Below are positions 10,847-23,600 of a stretch of DNA of 64,000 nt, piece after piece. The translations under genes were made by a program, and so were the position numbers. Under the pieces are notes generated by a model. That model ran no database searches, was not told the DNA's origin, and worked only from the letters and a program-made list of their open reading frames with translations. The stretch comes from Chalara sp. BL73 (taxonomy: Eukaryota; Ascomycota; Leotiomycetes; Helotiales): NCBI GenBank assembly GCA_918026815.1, contig CAKJVC010000148.1, positions 248,001-312,000 on the forward strand, written 5' to 3'. Positions within the stretch are counted from its first letter, which is position 1; the number at the start of each line of letters is the position of its first letter.

Positions 10847-12722
10847 AAAACAACGTCTTAAAACTAGCTTAAATAATACTCTTTTAGATAACTAGGGATC
10901 ACGGCTAGGTAAAACCCGTGCTTGACTGAAAAGCTTGCTTTATTTGATTACTAAGCTAGCTGTACTCCGTAAATTATCCGTAAAACCCAAACGCCACTCG
11001 TAAAGCACAACCCCGCTGCTATTTTTACTTAATTATTTCATTTAATATTAAAATCTTTATTTAATTTATTTGCTTTTTTATTATAAAGTTTACTAAGTGC
11101 TTTATAATAGCTAGCAATTAACTTAATTTTTTTTATTTTGCTTCGTTTTAAATGTTTAATATTAAAAGTTTCGGGGTTTTTTCTTTTTAACTTTACGGCT
11201 AAATACAAGTTAATATATACTCGTAAATAAAGTTACAAAATTAAAAATATACTTAAAAAATTTAACTCGAAATTTTTAGCTAAAATAGTAAAAACAAGTA
11301 TAAAAGCAATTCGACGTATTTTTTTTTTTAGCTTTAAAAACTCGAAAAAAAAGTACAATTAAATTTAAAAAAAAAATGTAATTATACTCGGCTATATTTT
11401 AAATAGTTTAAACAATAAATGCAAATGTAGTTTTCGGATTTTATAAGCCGTAAATATTAGTATTAAAGTTTTAAAAAGCATAATTTAAATTTACAAAATA
11501 AATATTAAGCTTTTTTATTATTGTAATAGCAATTTTTACAGCTGTTATTTAAATATTTATTAACTGTAATATATTGTATTTAAACTTTTTTACTATTTTT
11601 GCAATAATTATATTTTGTTTTTTAAATTTTTTTAATTAATTAAACTATATATAATTCGAAATTTAAAAAACGAAAAAGATTTATAACGCGATTAACGCGA
11701 AAAAAAACAATTCGAAAAAAAAACATAGCAAAAAGTAAACGTATAGTAGCAGTAAATCGAAAAAGTACAAATAGTAACGAAACTGTAACGAGTTAATATA
11801 GTTCGTAATAAGCTGTAAAATTATTTAAATTTATTAATTTGTTTTTTTTTTTTTAGTAGTACTGCTTTTTTCGATGCTTTGTTTTTTGTTATTATTATTC
11901 GCTTTATTTTTTCGAGTGTTATTATTTTTTTTTTGTAGTTTTTAGTATTAAAAGTTAGTAAAGCTAAATAACAGTTAATAATTTTAAATTAACTAAAAAA
12001 AAAACTAAAAAAATTAGTAAAAATAAAAAATAATATACTAAACATAATAAAATATAGCAATTAAACTATTAAATTTAAAAAACAAAAGTATTATAGCTGT
12101 TAATAAAAGTCGTAGTTGTAAAAAAAGTTAAAAATAATAAATATTATTTAAACCGAAATATTTATTAATTGTTTGCTAAAATAAGTTATTTAATTTAGTA
12201 AAATTCTTAAAATTTAGTTACTGCTTTTTAAATAAAAAAAAAAAAAAATATAAACAAAAAAAATAAATTTACGAATAGCACTTTACAAGTTTACGAATAG
12301 CACTTTACAAGTTTACGAGTAGCGTTTTTAAAGTTTACAGTTTTTATATTAAATAAACAAAAAATACAAAATACTATTTAGTTTGTAAAATTTTATAAAT
12401 TATATTTAAATTTCGATTTTTTTAAACTTAAAATTTTAAAGCTGCAAATCGATTAAATAAAAACGTAGTTTTAAACAATATATTTTATAAAAAATTTATT
12501 TGTAATACTACTACGTATAATAACTTAAAAGTATATTTTTGATTTAACAGATTTGTAATTATTCGAAATAATATTAAACTTTAGTTTTTGTGAATTGTAA
12601 AAATATATACTAGCCGTAAAAAAAACTGTATACAAATACAAAATTTGTTATTTAAATTAAAATAACGTATAATAAAAAAAACTAGAATTAAACTAAAGCT
12701 ACAATTACTAAATCAACAGTTT
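10847..12722. repeat. RIP-degraded tract left of first LINE
   Basis: The first 180 bp are moderately GC-rich, then the DNA becomes strongly AT-rich with A and T homopolymers. No reading frame or domain could be assigned. It contains a short 22-bp tandem repeat (12268-12333). It forms the left flank of the LINE that begins near 12723 and does not resemble the Gypsy sequence found between the two LINEs. Confidence 0.5.
12268..12333. repeat. 22-bp tandem repeat, three units
   Basis: Three direct units, tttacgaatagcactttacaag twice and a diverged third (tttacgagtagcg...). They lie in RIPed DNA, have no spacers, and are probably a relic minisatellite. Confidence 0.7.
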
Positions 12723-12863
12723 CAACAACAACCAAATTTTGACCCCCCTCTTTTGTTCAAACAACACTTGCAATACTTGAAGAACTAGCTCACTAGCCTA
12801 TTCCTCCCAGCAATAGCCAGCTCGACGCGTGGTGCGCGTAGAAAACGCTTTGTTGTGGTCGAT

Positions 12864-14405
12864 ATGTCGAGCGCGTCTGACCCCTTTTTGGAGGCGCCTG
12901 CCTCTAGCCCACCACCCAGTGACGATATCGACCTCGTCGACGTGCCTATCGAAAGCTCTAGCTTAGAGCTACCGAATCAGCCTAGTAGCAACAGTGCTAT
13001 TAGGCCTATCGAGCTAGAACCTAGCTCCGACCCAATTGCTAGCAATCCGTTCGCGACGGAAAACTTTTCTGCCGCATTTGCCTCAGGCATCAACTTTCAC
13101 CGCCCGAATCACAACCAAAACGGGAAGCGTACGGCATTTAGTTTTGCCGCAACCGACAACAACAACAACGCGAAACAAGCACGTTTTGCAACAACAACAA
13201 CAACAACAACAACACAATCGGCACGCGAGCTAGTTTTACAAGCTCGTGATTTATTGATCCAAGCTAGCTTAGCTACGCAATCACGCGACGAGCAATCGAA
13301 GCTACTAGATTTGCTAGAGATTTTTAGGGAATACACGGAACAAGGAAAATTGCGTACGGCGTCTACAATCATCACGTCGCAAATCGCCAACCTAGAATCA
13401 GCTACGCGTCAAATTGAGACGAAAGCTAAAGCACTAGCTAAAGTGCCTATCGCTACAGCTATAGCTACAGCATCTACAGCTACAGCACTCAAATCGACAC
13501 CGTCATACGCGTCTATCGCTACGACTAGCAATATGCCTACAACCAAGCCTCAGGAATGGACCCTAGTTCAGCCTAGATCAAAAGCAAAAGTAGCTAATTT
13601 AGCTACTTCAAAAATTGAACTAAGCAAAACTAAGGTGCAAAGGCTAGTTTTGATCAGATCCCCAGATGCAAACAACACATTTTCGCCACTTGCATTACGG
13701 AATGCTTTCAACAACGCTTTTGCTCAAAAAGGCGTAAAAGAGCCGGTAGTTAATACTATCACAAAATCACTTGGCCAAAATCTAGTAGTTACTACGACTA
13801 GCCAATTTTCGGCACAATATCTACTCGACAAACAATCTATTTGGCAACACTTAGTATCGTATAAATTAGCTCAAATCGACGAGCCTTGGCACAAAGTCGT
13901 GCTACACAACATCCCGACAGCCGACTTCAATACGCCTAGCGGCATGGAGCTAGTGATCGACGAAATCAAGACTTTTAACAAAGGTCTACAACCTATCGGA
14001 AAGCCGTATTGGCTGTCGTCAGCTGACAAACGGGCCAATCAACGTGCGGGATCTATCGTCGTCGCATTTGCTACAGCCGACGAAGCTAGTCGAGCTATTC
14101 GACACCGGCTATTTGTAGCCGGCATCAGCGTACGTGTAGAGAAATTCTATGCTACAGCACCGACTACGCAATGCGGCAAATGTCAAGCATTCGGGCATAT
14201 CGACACGCATTGCAAAAAATCAGCAAAATGCAAGCTATGCGGTGAAGGTCACGTGACGCAAAAGCATGCTTGCAACACGTGCAATACAAAAGGAGCCAAA
14301 TGCGTACATCTAGTTCCTAGTTGTGCAAATTGCAAAAGCAATCATACAGCTGATGATCGAACATGCGAGGTTTTTACCTCAATTAAATCGACTAAGCTAA
14401 ATTAG
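12864..14405 (+). CDS. LINE ORF1, Gag-like nucleic-acid-binding protein (copy 1)
   Basis: A 513-aa ORF1 product expected to coat LINE RNA in the ribonucleoprotein particle. The frame is open 9 bases upstream, but the first ATG is at 12864 (MSSASDPFLEAP). The N-terminal third is low complexity, with a Thr run encoded by (ACA)n whose length differs between copies. The C-terminal third holds three CCHC-type zinc knuckles: CGKCQAFGHIDTHC, then CKLCGEGHVTQKHAC, then CANCKSNHTADDRTC. This layout is typical of ORF1 in the I/Tad1/Jockey LINE groups. ORF1 ends TAG and ORF2 starts ATG one base later (TAGCATG), suggesting coupled translation. No RIP-type stops are present. Confidence 0.88.
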   Translation: MSSASDPFLEAPASSPPPSDDIDLVDVPIESSSLELPNQPSSNSAIRPIELEPSSDPIASNPFATENFSAAFASGINFHRPNHNQNGKRTAFSFAATDNNNNAKQARFATTTTTTTTQSARELVLQARDLLIQASLATQSRDEQSKLLDLLEIFREYTEQGKLRTASTIITSQIANLESATRQIETKAKALAKVPIATAIATASTATALKSTPSYASIATTSNMPTTKPQEWTLVQPRSKAKVANLATSKIELSKTKVQRLVLIRSPDANNTFSPLALRNAFNNAFAQKGVKEPVVNTITKSLGQNLVVTTTSQFSAQYLLDKQSIWQHLVSYKLAQIDEPWHKVVLHNIPTADFNTPSGMELVIDEIKTFNKGLQPIGKPYWLSSADKRANQRAGSIVVAFATADEASRAIRHRLFVAGISVRVEKFYATAPTTQCGKCQAFGHIDTHCKKSAKCKLCGEGHVTQKHACNTCNTKGAKCVHLVPSCANCKSNHTADDRTCEVFTSIKSTKLN

Positions 14406-14406
14406 C

Positions 14407-17400
14407 ATGATTAGTAGCAATACGAAAGTACTACAAGTGAACCTCAACAAAAGCGCCGCAGCTACCGAATCAGCACTCCAGCTAGCTATTGAGCTAAAAA
14501 TCGACATAATCGTCGTTCAAGAACCATGGCTAGTGCAACTAGCCGACAATGAGCTAGACTATTCGACAACACGTTCAATAGCTCATTCAGCATTTCTACA
14601 GATTTTGCCGGCTGACCTAGCATTCCGACCTCGTACGCTAGTCTACGTAGCGAAAAGCTATCGGCCAATAGTCACTATAGCAAGCACGTCACCACGTGAC
14701 TCCGACATGCTTGTAGTCGATATTGTCGAAAAAACGTCAAAATTGCAACTTTTCAATATTTACAATGAATCAGACCAAGCTAGATTAGGGCCCAAAACGC
14801 TAGAGCGGTGCTTGTATGCTAGAACGCTACAGCCAAGTACAATTTTGCTCGGCGATTTTAATACGCATCATCCTTGGTGGGATCCATTAGCAAAGCCTAG
14901 TCCGAATGCCGACGAGCTAGTCAATTGGATCGAAAATCAAGAACTAGCGCTATTGAATACGCCTGGCGAAGGCACTTTTTTCGGCCGCACTTAGCTAGAG
15001 AATCGGTACTAGATTTGACTTTAGTTTCGAGCAATTTAGCTGAACTAGTCGACGACTGGCAAGTTTTGCCTGATTTAGGCTCGGACCATTACGGAATCCT
15101 TTTTACAATACGCGGAGCTTGTACTAGCTCGGATTTCGACAATAGCAACACGCAAACTAGATTCAATACGCAGCTAGCTGACTGGCCTCGATTTTCCGAA
15201 GCTTTTGCTCGAGAAATCGAAAATAGCTCGATTTTGAGCAGTTCGACCTTAGTTCAGCTTAGTACAATTGATCAAAGTAGCTCAGCCAGCTTGGAACTGC
15301 TTCAAGATCCTGATTTGGAAATCGGACAAATCCTACAACACGCTAGCGCTAGCACTGTGACTAGTTCTAGTACTAGCTATTCCGATATGCTAGTCACCGA
15401 TTTTCTAGATCAAGCTGCGGAATCGCTTACTACAGCTATTACTACAGCAGCAAAAATAGCGATTCCAATACAAAAAACTAGCGCTAAAGCCAAGCCTTGG
15501 TGGAATGACGAACTACGGGAAGTACGGCAAACTATGCTACAGTGCAAACGACAACTAGCACGTGATCCTAGTCAACAGCCAGCACGTGATGCTAGTCGGA
15601 AACAGGAATATCTAGTAGCTCGGAATAGCTATTTTTTGGCCATCAAACGTGCAAAACGCAAGCATTGGAATCAATTTCTGGAAAAAGAGGATCCGCGATC
15701 AATTTACAAAGCTATGGCCTATACAAAGGATCGACAAACGGAAAGATTGCCGACTATATCAGGCCAAACGACGTTCCAAGGCAAAGCTAGTACGCTACGT
15801 AGCAAACTGTTCCCTCCGCCACCAATAGCAGCTAATTTAGCTTGGTACAATTATCAACCTAGTACTACGTGGGCATGGCCGAAACTAGCTATTTCGGAGC
15901 TAGAAAATGCATGTCGGCTATCACCCAAAGTGCTGGAAGCAAGCTACAGGTGTAATACTCAAAAAACATCAAAAGCCTGACTACACGGATCCGACAGCAT
16001 ACAGAGTAATATCGCTACTAAATTGCTTAGGCAAAATCAGCGAACGTATTTTAGCACAGCGACTTAGCTACTTAGCGGAAACGACTAGCTTATTGCACAA
16101 TACGCAAATCGGAGGTCGCTTGAAAAAATCAGCTATCGACGCAGCAATGCTATTGACAAATGAGGTACAACAAAATCGACTAGCAAAACGTACTACAACA
16201 ACGTTGTTTCTAGACATCAAAGGAGCATTCGATCACGTGGCTAAAAATCAACTACTAGCTATTTTGCAAAAGCTCGGCATGCCGACTAGCTTGATTTCCT
16301 GGGTGTCGTCATTTCTAGCTAATCGACAATTACAACTGTCGTTCGACAACCAATTAAAGCAATTTAGTACAATTGATACCGGCATCCCGCAAGGCAGTCT
16401 TATTTCGCCAATACTATTCTTGATTTACATACGAGACCTAGCGGCAAAGCTAGCTTCGTCGATTAAAATCGTGTCGTACATGGACGACATGTCATTGACT
16501 ACGTCATCGACTAGCCTCCGGAAAAATGTACGCATACTAGAACGCGAAGTAGCTAAACTAGCTGAACTAGCGAGCTTGAATGCAATTCAATTTGATTTGG
16601 CCAAAACCGAACTAACCCATTTTACGACAGCTAAACTAGCTAATACAATTAGCTTACGACTACCTGACAACAACGTCGTACAGCCAAAAAAGCTAGTACG
16701 CTGGCTAGGCATTTGGTTCGATTCAGGGCTCACATTCAAGCAACACGTCGCAATACGTACTAGTCAAGCTAGGTCAGCCTTCAATCGACTAGCTAGACTA
16801 GCTAATACGGAGCAAGGTCTTAGTCCTTTTGCTATTCGACAATTGTACCTCGCTTGCGTGACTAGCGTGGCCGACTACGGAGCGGTAATATGGTGGAAAG
16901 GCCAAGCACAATTCAGCCGACAATTACAATCATTACAGAACCTGGCACTACGCAAAATACTAGGTGTTTTCCGAACTAGTCCAATTTGCCCTATGGAGGT
17001 CGAATCGGCATTGTATCCCGCTAGCGTACGACTCAATGCTAGCGTACGACAATATGCTATTCGAGCTTTGAAGCTACCTCCAAATCACCCAATCAGACAA
17101 GCTATACAAACAGCTACAGCCGGCACACAGCTAGAACGCATCGCTAGTTCAGCTAGTTCAGCTAGTTCAGCTAGTTCAGCTAGTTCAGCTAGTTCAGCTA
17201 GTTCAGCTAGTTCAGCTAGTTCAGCTAGTTTAGCTAGTTCAGCTAAATTAGAGCACATACAACACTACAAGTACGCTCCATGGAATCGCACTACGCCGTA
17301 CAACGTCGAAATCAGCTCGTTGTCAAAAGAGGACGCTACCACAATGCACCAAACTAGCTTGAATCACTTAAACTACCTTAGTACAATTATTTACTCCGAC

Positions 17401-18351
17401 GCGTCGATGATTCCGAGCACCGAATCGACAGGTGTAGGAATCGGCTTTATTGCGCTACAATACGACAATCAAGGACGGCCTAGTACAATACATCGTAATA
17501 TCGACAACATTGGCCAATCACAGCTAGTCTACAATGGAGAGCTAGAAGGAATCACGCAAGCTATCGAATACGCTAGTACAATAGCACAGCCTGGCCAAAA
17601 CTACAATATCTATGCCGACAACCAAGCCGCACTTCACAGGCTAAAATCAGCTGACGACAATCCCGGCCAATTACAGCAAATACGCGCTAGCGAAGCTACG
17701 CTACATGCAATAGAAAAAGGAGCTAGTATTGCACTAAAGTGGGTTCCAGGGCACACGGATATCTATGGAAACGACCAAGCCGACAAACTAGCTAAACTAG
17801 CTACAACTATCGAACCTAGCACTACAACGACTAGTTTTGCGGTATTAGGCTGCGAAGCTAAAAAAGCTAGTATTGTGGAATGGAAAAATGTGCTAGCAAA
17901 GTACGACAGCAAGCCTAGTACAAATCCATTTACGTACAAAAAGCTATTTTCGTGGAAAATCAAGTCAAAAATACAACTACCGCGCGGAACGACTAGAGAG
18001 CTAGCCAGCTCGCTATTTCAACTAAAGCTCGGCCATGGCTATATTCGATCATATTTGCACAAGCTAGGTCATGTGACGTCTGACAAGTGCGTATGCGGAA
18101 CGAAGGAAACAGCTCAGCATTTGCTACTTAGCTGTAATGATCCTAAGCTAGTTTTAGCTAGATCAAAGCTCAAAAACGACCTTGGAGGAAACCGGCTTAC
18201 AATAGCCTTATTATTGCACACAACAATCGGCATTGAAAAGACGCTAGCGTTCCTCAAAGCGACTAGCGTCTGTACTAGACGGAATCACCTGAATAGGCTA
18301 GAGCGGGAACAGGAGCTAGAAGCGCTAGGGGAGCTAGAGAGAGAGGAATAG
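14407..18351 (+). pseudogene. LINE ORF2 polyprotein, broken (copy 1)
   Basis: Encodes the endonuclease, reverse transcriptase and RNase H of the LINE but is disrupted twice compared with the intact copy at 20608-24594. First, one C is missing in the ggcac(c)tttttt run at about 14973-14981, shifting frame after TPGEGTFF. Second, 119 bp are missing at about 15910, between ELENAC and GYHPKCW, just before the RT core. The deletion joint carries the shared bases gcatg, suggesting microhomology-mediated loss. Downstream the RT (IPQGSLISP, YMDD), RNase H (SDAS, YADNQAALHRL, WVPGHTDIYGND) and a final CCHC motif are all open to the stop at 18349-18351. These are indels rather than RIP changes. The copy should be non-autonomous. 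Confidence 0.88.
17143..17241 (+). repeat. 9-bp in-frame tandem repeat, 11 units
   Basis: Eleven units of gctagttca (one variant gctagttta) encode repeated Ser-Ser-Ala between the RT and RNase H domains of ORF2. The inverted copy has only three units at the same place (about 21719-21745). The array probably expanded by slippage and forms a flexible linker, so it does not disturb the frame. Confidence 0.9.
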
Positions 18352-18540
18352 ACGTTCGCTACGATTTCATTTGTTTTGCTATTTGCTACAATCAGGGCTA
18401 GACCCTCAACATTCACTGGAATAGATTGACTACCACCATTGCTTGTACATAAACTAGATAGGAACGCTAGCGCCTAGGCGCTAGCCGTGCTACATAGTCC
18501 TCGACTGATACAGCACGTTAAAAGGAATAATAATAATAAT

Positions 18541-20403
18541 ACTGTTAAAAGCTGTAATTTAATTTGCAGTTTAGTACAAAACTCGTTTTAAAATTTAAAT
18601 ATAAACTGCGGTTTTCGATTCGACGTAATAAAATTAAAAATTTCGGTATAGCGTATAACATATAATAAAAACAACGATACTAGTTTTTTAGCTGTAATTG
18701 TATTGCGAACAGAAATAGTAATCGGTTTTTTGTTTAGTCGATTTACAAATATTGCTATTATATTAAACTCGCTTTTGTTTTTAAAGCATTTTTTAAAATT
18801 AACTGTAATATGTTGTTATAGCCGATTAAGTACTAGTAGCTAGTTTAGCAAACTAAGCTTTTTATTTCGAAAAACGTACAAACGTTAACAAATATAGCAA
18901 TTGTTGCAATAGCAAACAATATTACTTGCTTAATTTAGCTAGTAGTATCGGCTATAAATAAGTTTACTTAGTTTTGTACGTTTTAAATATTTTGTTAATA
19001 GCTAATTGTAAGTTTTTTGTATTACAGCTGTTTGTAAAAGCATGTTTATAATTAGCATTACGTTAAGTACATACAGTTTTTTATACTGTAATAATAAGCT
19101 ATTTTAAAGTATTTACGTATTTTCTAATTTAGCTCGAGCTTTTATACGTAAGTTTTTAATGTTAGTAACAGTTTTATTAGCTAACAGCAATTTGTTAGTA
19201 AACTGTAAACTATTGTACTTTTTTAAAAACATTTTATTACTTTCGATCGGTACTAATTAAAAGTTGTGTACTATTTTCGAGTTTAGCTTAGCTTTCGGTA
19301 TTATAATTTACGTACAGTATTTAGCAATTGCTTGTTTTTAAGTTTTTACGTTTTTTAATCGACGGCTAAAAGCGTTAGTTTACTGATTCGCTTTTTTTTC
19401 GTAGTACATAAACTTGAAATTATACCGTAATAATAGTTTTATTTATCGAACTTAGCGTGCTGATAGCTTTTTAGTTGTTATAAAGCATTTTAACGCTCGA
19501 TAGTTCGAATAAATTAAAAACAAAGTTTTTGTTTGCAGTTTTTGCAATTCGAGCCGCTACTGATTTAATACTTGTATAATCGCTAGTATTTTTTTGTTAT
19601 AAATATTATAATTTAGTTTAGCAGTTTATATTGTTTTTGTAAAAAACGCTATAAAATACTAAATTTTTAAATTAAAGTTTTGTTGTAAAAAAACGCTAGC
19701 TGCTATTTTATTCGACGCGTTAGTTTTTAGTATAGTTTGTAACTTAAGCTTGTAATAGCGTAATATCGGAAAATTAACTAAAGTATACTTTAAAGCTTTA
19801 AACGCTTTTTTGTATTTAATAGTTTACAAATACAAAATATTTTTAACTGTTAAACGATATAACAGCTTTACTATACGTTTGTAATTTTTAATAAACTGCC
19901 GATAAAAATTGCAAAACTTTAAAAACGATTGCACGTTTTTTACAGCAGTAAAAAATTGTTAATTTTTAATTATTTCGATTTTTTAAAAGTTTGTTGTAAC
20001 ATTTTTAGTTGAAATAATAAACTTTAAATACTTAATACTGCTAACGCTGAATTTTAATTTTTTAATATCGATTTATAAACCGGCTTTGTGCAGTTGTTTT
20101 AGTATTTGTTTTACGTACTGTTTGTACTTGCGAAAATTTAAAAAATAAATTAAAATGTTATTTAAATACGTTGTACAAAATACGTCGAAATAGTCGAACA
20201 AAACGTTATTTATATAATACTAATACGTAACAAGTTTATTAGTTAATTTTTCGAATAAAACTTTGTATTTATAAACTTTGTATCGTGTTTAAAACGTTAT
20301 TAGCTTTTTTAAATCAGAATTTATACGAATTTTGTAAAACGTTTGCTTAATATTTAATTTAGTAAAAATTTTAACTTTTAAAATTCAAGCTAACGTTTTT
20401 TCG
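18541..20403 (-). pseudogene. RIPed Gypsy pol segment between the two LINEs
   Basis: On the minus strand this is colinear with family C pol of the C1 element, about 43777-45650: end of RT, RNase H and integrase. The order matches throughout, for example the block at 20220-20390 versus 43785-43960. All frames carry many RIP stops. Its left end (18541-18553, actgttaaaagct) is the reverse complement of 26281-26293, just outside the far end of the second LINE. That indicates this piece and the fragment at 26281-27507 were once one C element, and that the piece has been inverted. Confidence 0.75.
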
Positions 20404-20434
<31 letters not shown>

Positions 20435-20607
20435 CTTTTAACGTGCTGTATCAGTCGAGGACTATGTAGCACGGCTAGCGCCTAGGCGCTAGCGTTCCTA
20501 TCTAGTTTATGTACAAGCAATGGTGGTAGTCAATCTATTCCAGTGAATGTTGAGGGTCTGGCCCTGATTGTAGCAAATAGCAAAACAAATGAAATCGTAG
20601 CGACCGT

Positions 20608-23600
20608 TTATTCCTCTCTCTCTAGCTCCCTTAGCGCCTCTAGCTCTTGTTCCCGCTCTAGCCTGTTCAGGTGATTCCGTCTAGTACAAACGCTAGTCGC
20701 TTTAAGGAACGCTAGCGTCTTTTCAATGCCGATTGTTGTGTGCAATAATAAGGCTATTGTAAGCCGGTTTCCTCCAAGGTCGTTTTTGAGCTTTGATCTA
20801 GCTAAAACTAGCTTAGGATCATTACAGCTAAGTAGCAAATGCTGAGCTGTTTCCTTCGTTCCGCATACGCACTTGTCAGACGTCACATGACCTAGCTTGT
20901 GCAAATATGATCGAATATAGCTATGGCCGAGCTTTAGTTGAAATAGCGAGCTGGCTAGCTCTCTAGTCGTTCCGCGCGGTAGTTGTATTTTTGACTTGAT
21001 TTTCCACGAAAATAGCTTTTTGTACGTAAATGGATTTGTACTAGGCTTGCTGTCGTACTTTGCTAGCACATTTTTCCATTCCACAATACTAGCTTTTTTA
21101 GCTTCGCAGCCTAATACCGCAAAACTAGTCGTTGTAGTGCTAGGTTCGATAGTTGTAGCTAGTTTAGCTAGTTTGTCGGCTTGGTCGTTTCCATAGATAT
21201 CCGTGTGCCCTGGAACCCACTTTAGTGCAATACTAGCTTCTTTTTCTATTGCATGTAGCGTAGCTTCGCTAGCGCGTATTTGCTGTGATTGGCCGGGATT
21301 GTCGTCAGCTGATTTTAGCCTGTGAAGTGCGGCTTGGTTGTCGGCATAGATATTGTAGTTTTGGCCAGGCTGTGCTATTGTACTAGCGTATTCGATAGCT
21401 TGCGTGATTCCTTCTAGCTCTCTATTGTAGACTAGCTGTGATTGGCCAATGTTGTCGATATTACGATGTATTGTACTAGGCCGTCCTTGATTGTCGTATT
21501 GTAGCGCAATGAAGCCGATTCCTACACCTGTCGATTCGGTGCTCGGAATTATCGACGCGTCGGAGTAAATAATTGTACTAAGGTAGCTTAAGTGATTCAA
21601 GCTAGTTTGGTGCATTGTGGTAGCGTCCTCTTTTGACAACGAACTGATTTCGACGTTGTACGGCGTAGTGCGATTCCATGGAGCGTACTTGTAGTGTTGT
21701 ATGTGCTCTAATTTAGCTGAACTAGCTGAACTAGCTGAACTAGCGATGCGTTCTAGCTGTGTGCCGGCTGTAGCTGTTTGTATAGCTTGTCTGATTGGGT
21801 GATTTTGAGGTAGCTTCAAAGCTCGAATAGCATATTGTCGTACGCTAGCATTGAGTCGTACGCTAGCGGGATACAATGCCGATTCGACCTCCATAGGGCA
21901 AATTGGACTAGTTCGGAAAACGCCTAGTATTTTGCGTAGTGCCAGGTTCTGTAATGATTGTAATTGTCGGCTGAATTGTGCTTGGCCTTTCCACCATATT
22001 ACCGCTCCGTAGTCGGCTACGCTAGTCACGCAAGCGAGGTATAATTGTCGCATAGCAAAAGGGCTAAGACCTTGTTCCGTGTTAGCTAGTCTAGCTAGTC
22101 GATAAAAACTAGATCTAGCTTGGCTAGTACGTATTGCGACGTGTTGCTTGAATGTAAGCCCTGAATCGAACCAAATGCCTAGCCAGCGTACTAGCTTTTT
22201 TGGCTGTACGACGTTGTTGTCAGGTAGTCGTAAGCTAATTGAACTAGCTAGTTTAGCTGTCGTAAAGTGGATTAGTTCGGTTTTGGCCAAATCGAATTGA
22301 ATTGCATTCAAGCTCGCTAGTTCAGCTAGTTTAGCTACTTCGCGTTCTAGTATGCGTACATTTTTCCGTAGGCTGGTCGATGCTGTAGTCAATGACATGT
22401 CGTCCATGTACGACACTATTTTAATCGACGAAGCTAGCTTTGCCGCTAGGTCTCGTATGTAGATCAAAAACAGTATTGGCGAAATAGGACTGCCTTGCGG
22501 AATGCCGGTATCAATTGTACTAAATTGCTCTAGTTGGTTGTCGAACGACAGTCGTAATTGTCGATTAGCTAGAAATGATGATACCCAGGAAATCAAGCTA
22601 GTCGGCATGCCGAGCTTTTGCAAAATAGCTAGTAGTTGATTTTTAGCCACGTGATCGAATGCTCCTTTGATGTCTAGAAACAACGTTGTTGTAGTACGTT
22701 TTGCTAGTCGATTTTGTTGTACCTCATTTGTCAATAGCATTGCTGCGTCGATAGCTGATTTTTTCAAGCGACCTCCGATTTGCGTATTGTGCAATAAGCT
22801 AGTTGTTTCCGCTAAGTAGCTAAGTCGCTGAGCTAGAATGCGTTCGCTGATTTTGCCTAAGCAATTTAGTAGCGATATAACTCTGTATGCTGTCGGATCC
22901 GTGTAGTTCGGTTTTTGGTGCTTTTTGAGAATTACACCTGTAGCTTGTTTCCAGCACTTTGGGTGATAGCCGATATGCAATAGACTAGCAAATAGTCTGT
23001 AAAATAGCTCCGGATCCGTACGATAAGCTTGGCGAATAATATCTTGATTGATTAAATCCGGACCTGGCGTTTTGCCTTTGATTTTTGCCGAGCATGCATT
23101 TTCAAGCTCCGAAATAGCTAGTTTCGGCCATTCCCACGTAGTACTAGGTCGATAATTGTTCCAAGCTAAATTAGCTGCTATAGGTGGCGAAGGGAACAGC
23201 TTGCTACGTAGCGTACTAGCTTTGCCTTGGAACGTCGTTTGGCCTAATATAGTCGGCAATCTTTCCGTTTGTCGATCCTTTGTATAGGCCATAGCTTTGT
23301 AAATTGATCGCGGATCCTCTTTTTCCAGAAATTGATTCCAATGCTTGCGTTTTGCACGTTTGATGGCCAAAAAATAGCTATTCCGAGCTACTAGATATTC
23401 CTGTTTTTGACTGGAATCACGTGCTGTAGTATCACGTGCTAACTGTCGTTTGCACTGTAGCATAGTTTGCCGCAATTCCCGTAGTTCGTCATTCCACCAA
23501 GGCTTGGCTTTAGCGCTAGTTTTTTGTATTGGAATCGCTAATTTTGCTGCTGTAGTAATAGCTGTTGTAAGCGATTCCGCGGCTTGATCTAAAAAATCAG

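Larger units (their letters stand above)
12723..18540 (+). mobile_element. Tad1-type LINE, copy 1, nearly full length
   Basis: A 5.8-kb non-LTR retrotransposon with a 5' leader, ORF1, ORF2 and a 3' untranslated region ending in a (TAA)n tail (18527-18540). It is almost identical to the minus-strand copy at 20404-26272 and shows no RIP, although surrounding repeats are heavily RIPed. The 5' leader differs slightly from the other copies (an insertion in the caacaacaa...ttttga stretch). ORF2 is broken. No clear target duplication could be found around it. Confidence 0.9.

Noticed and set aside
12268..12333. Regular direct repeats as a possible CRISPR array
   Set aside because: The units are contiguous without spacers, number three, and lie in fungal RIPed DNA. 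No CRISPR array is present in the window.
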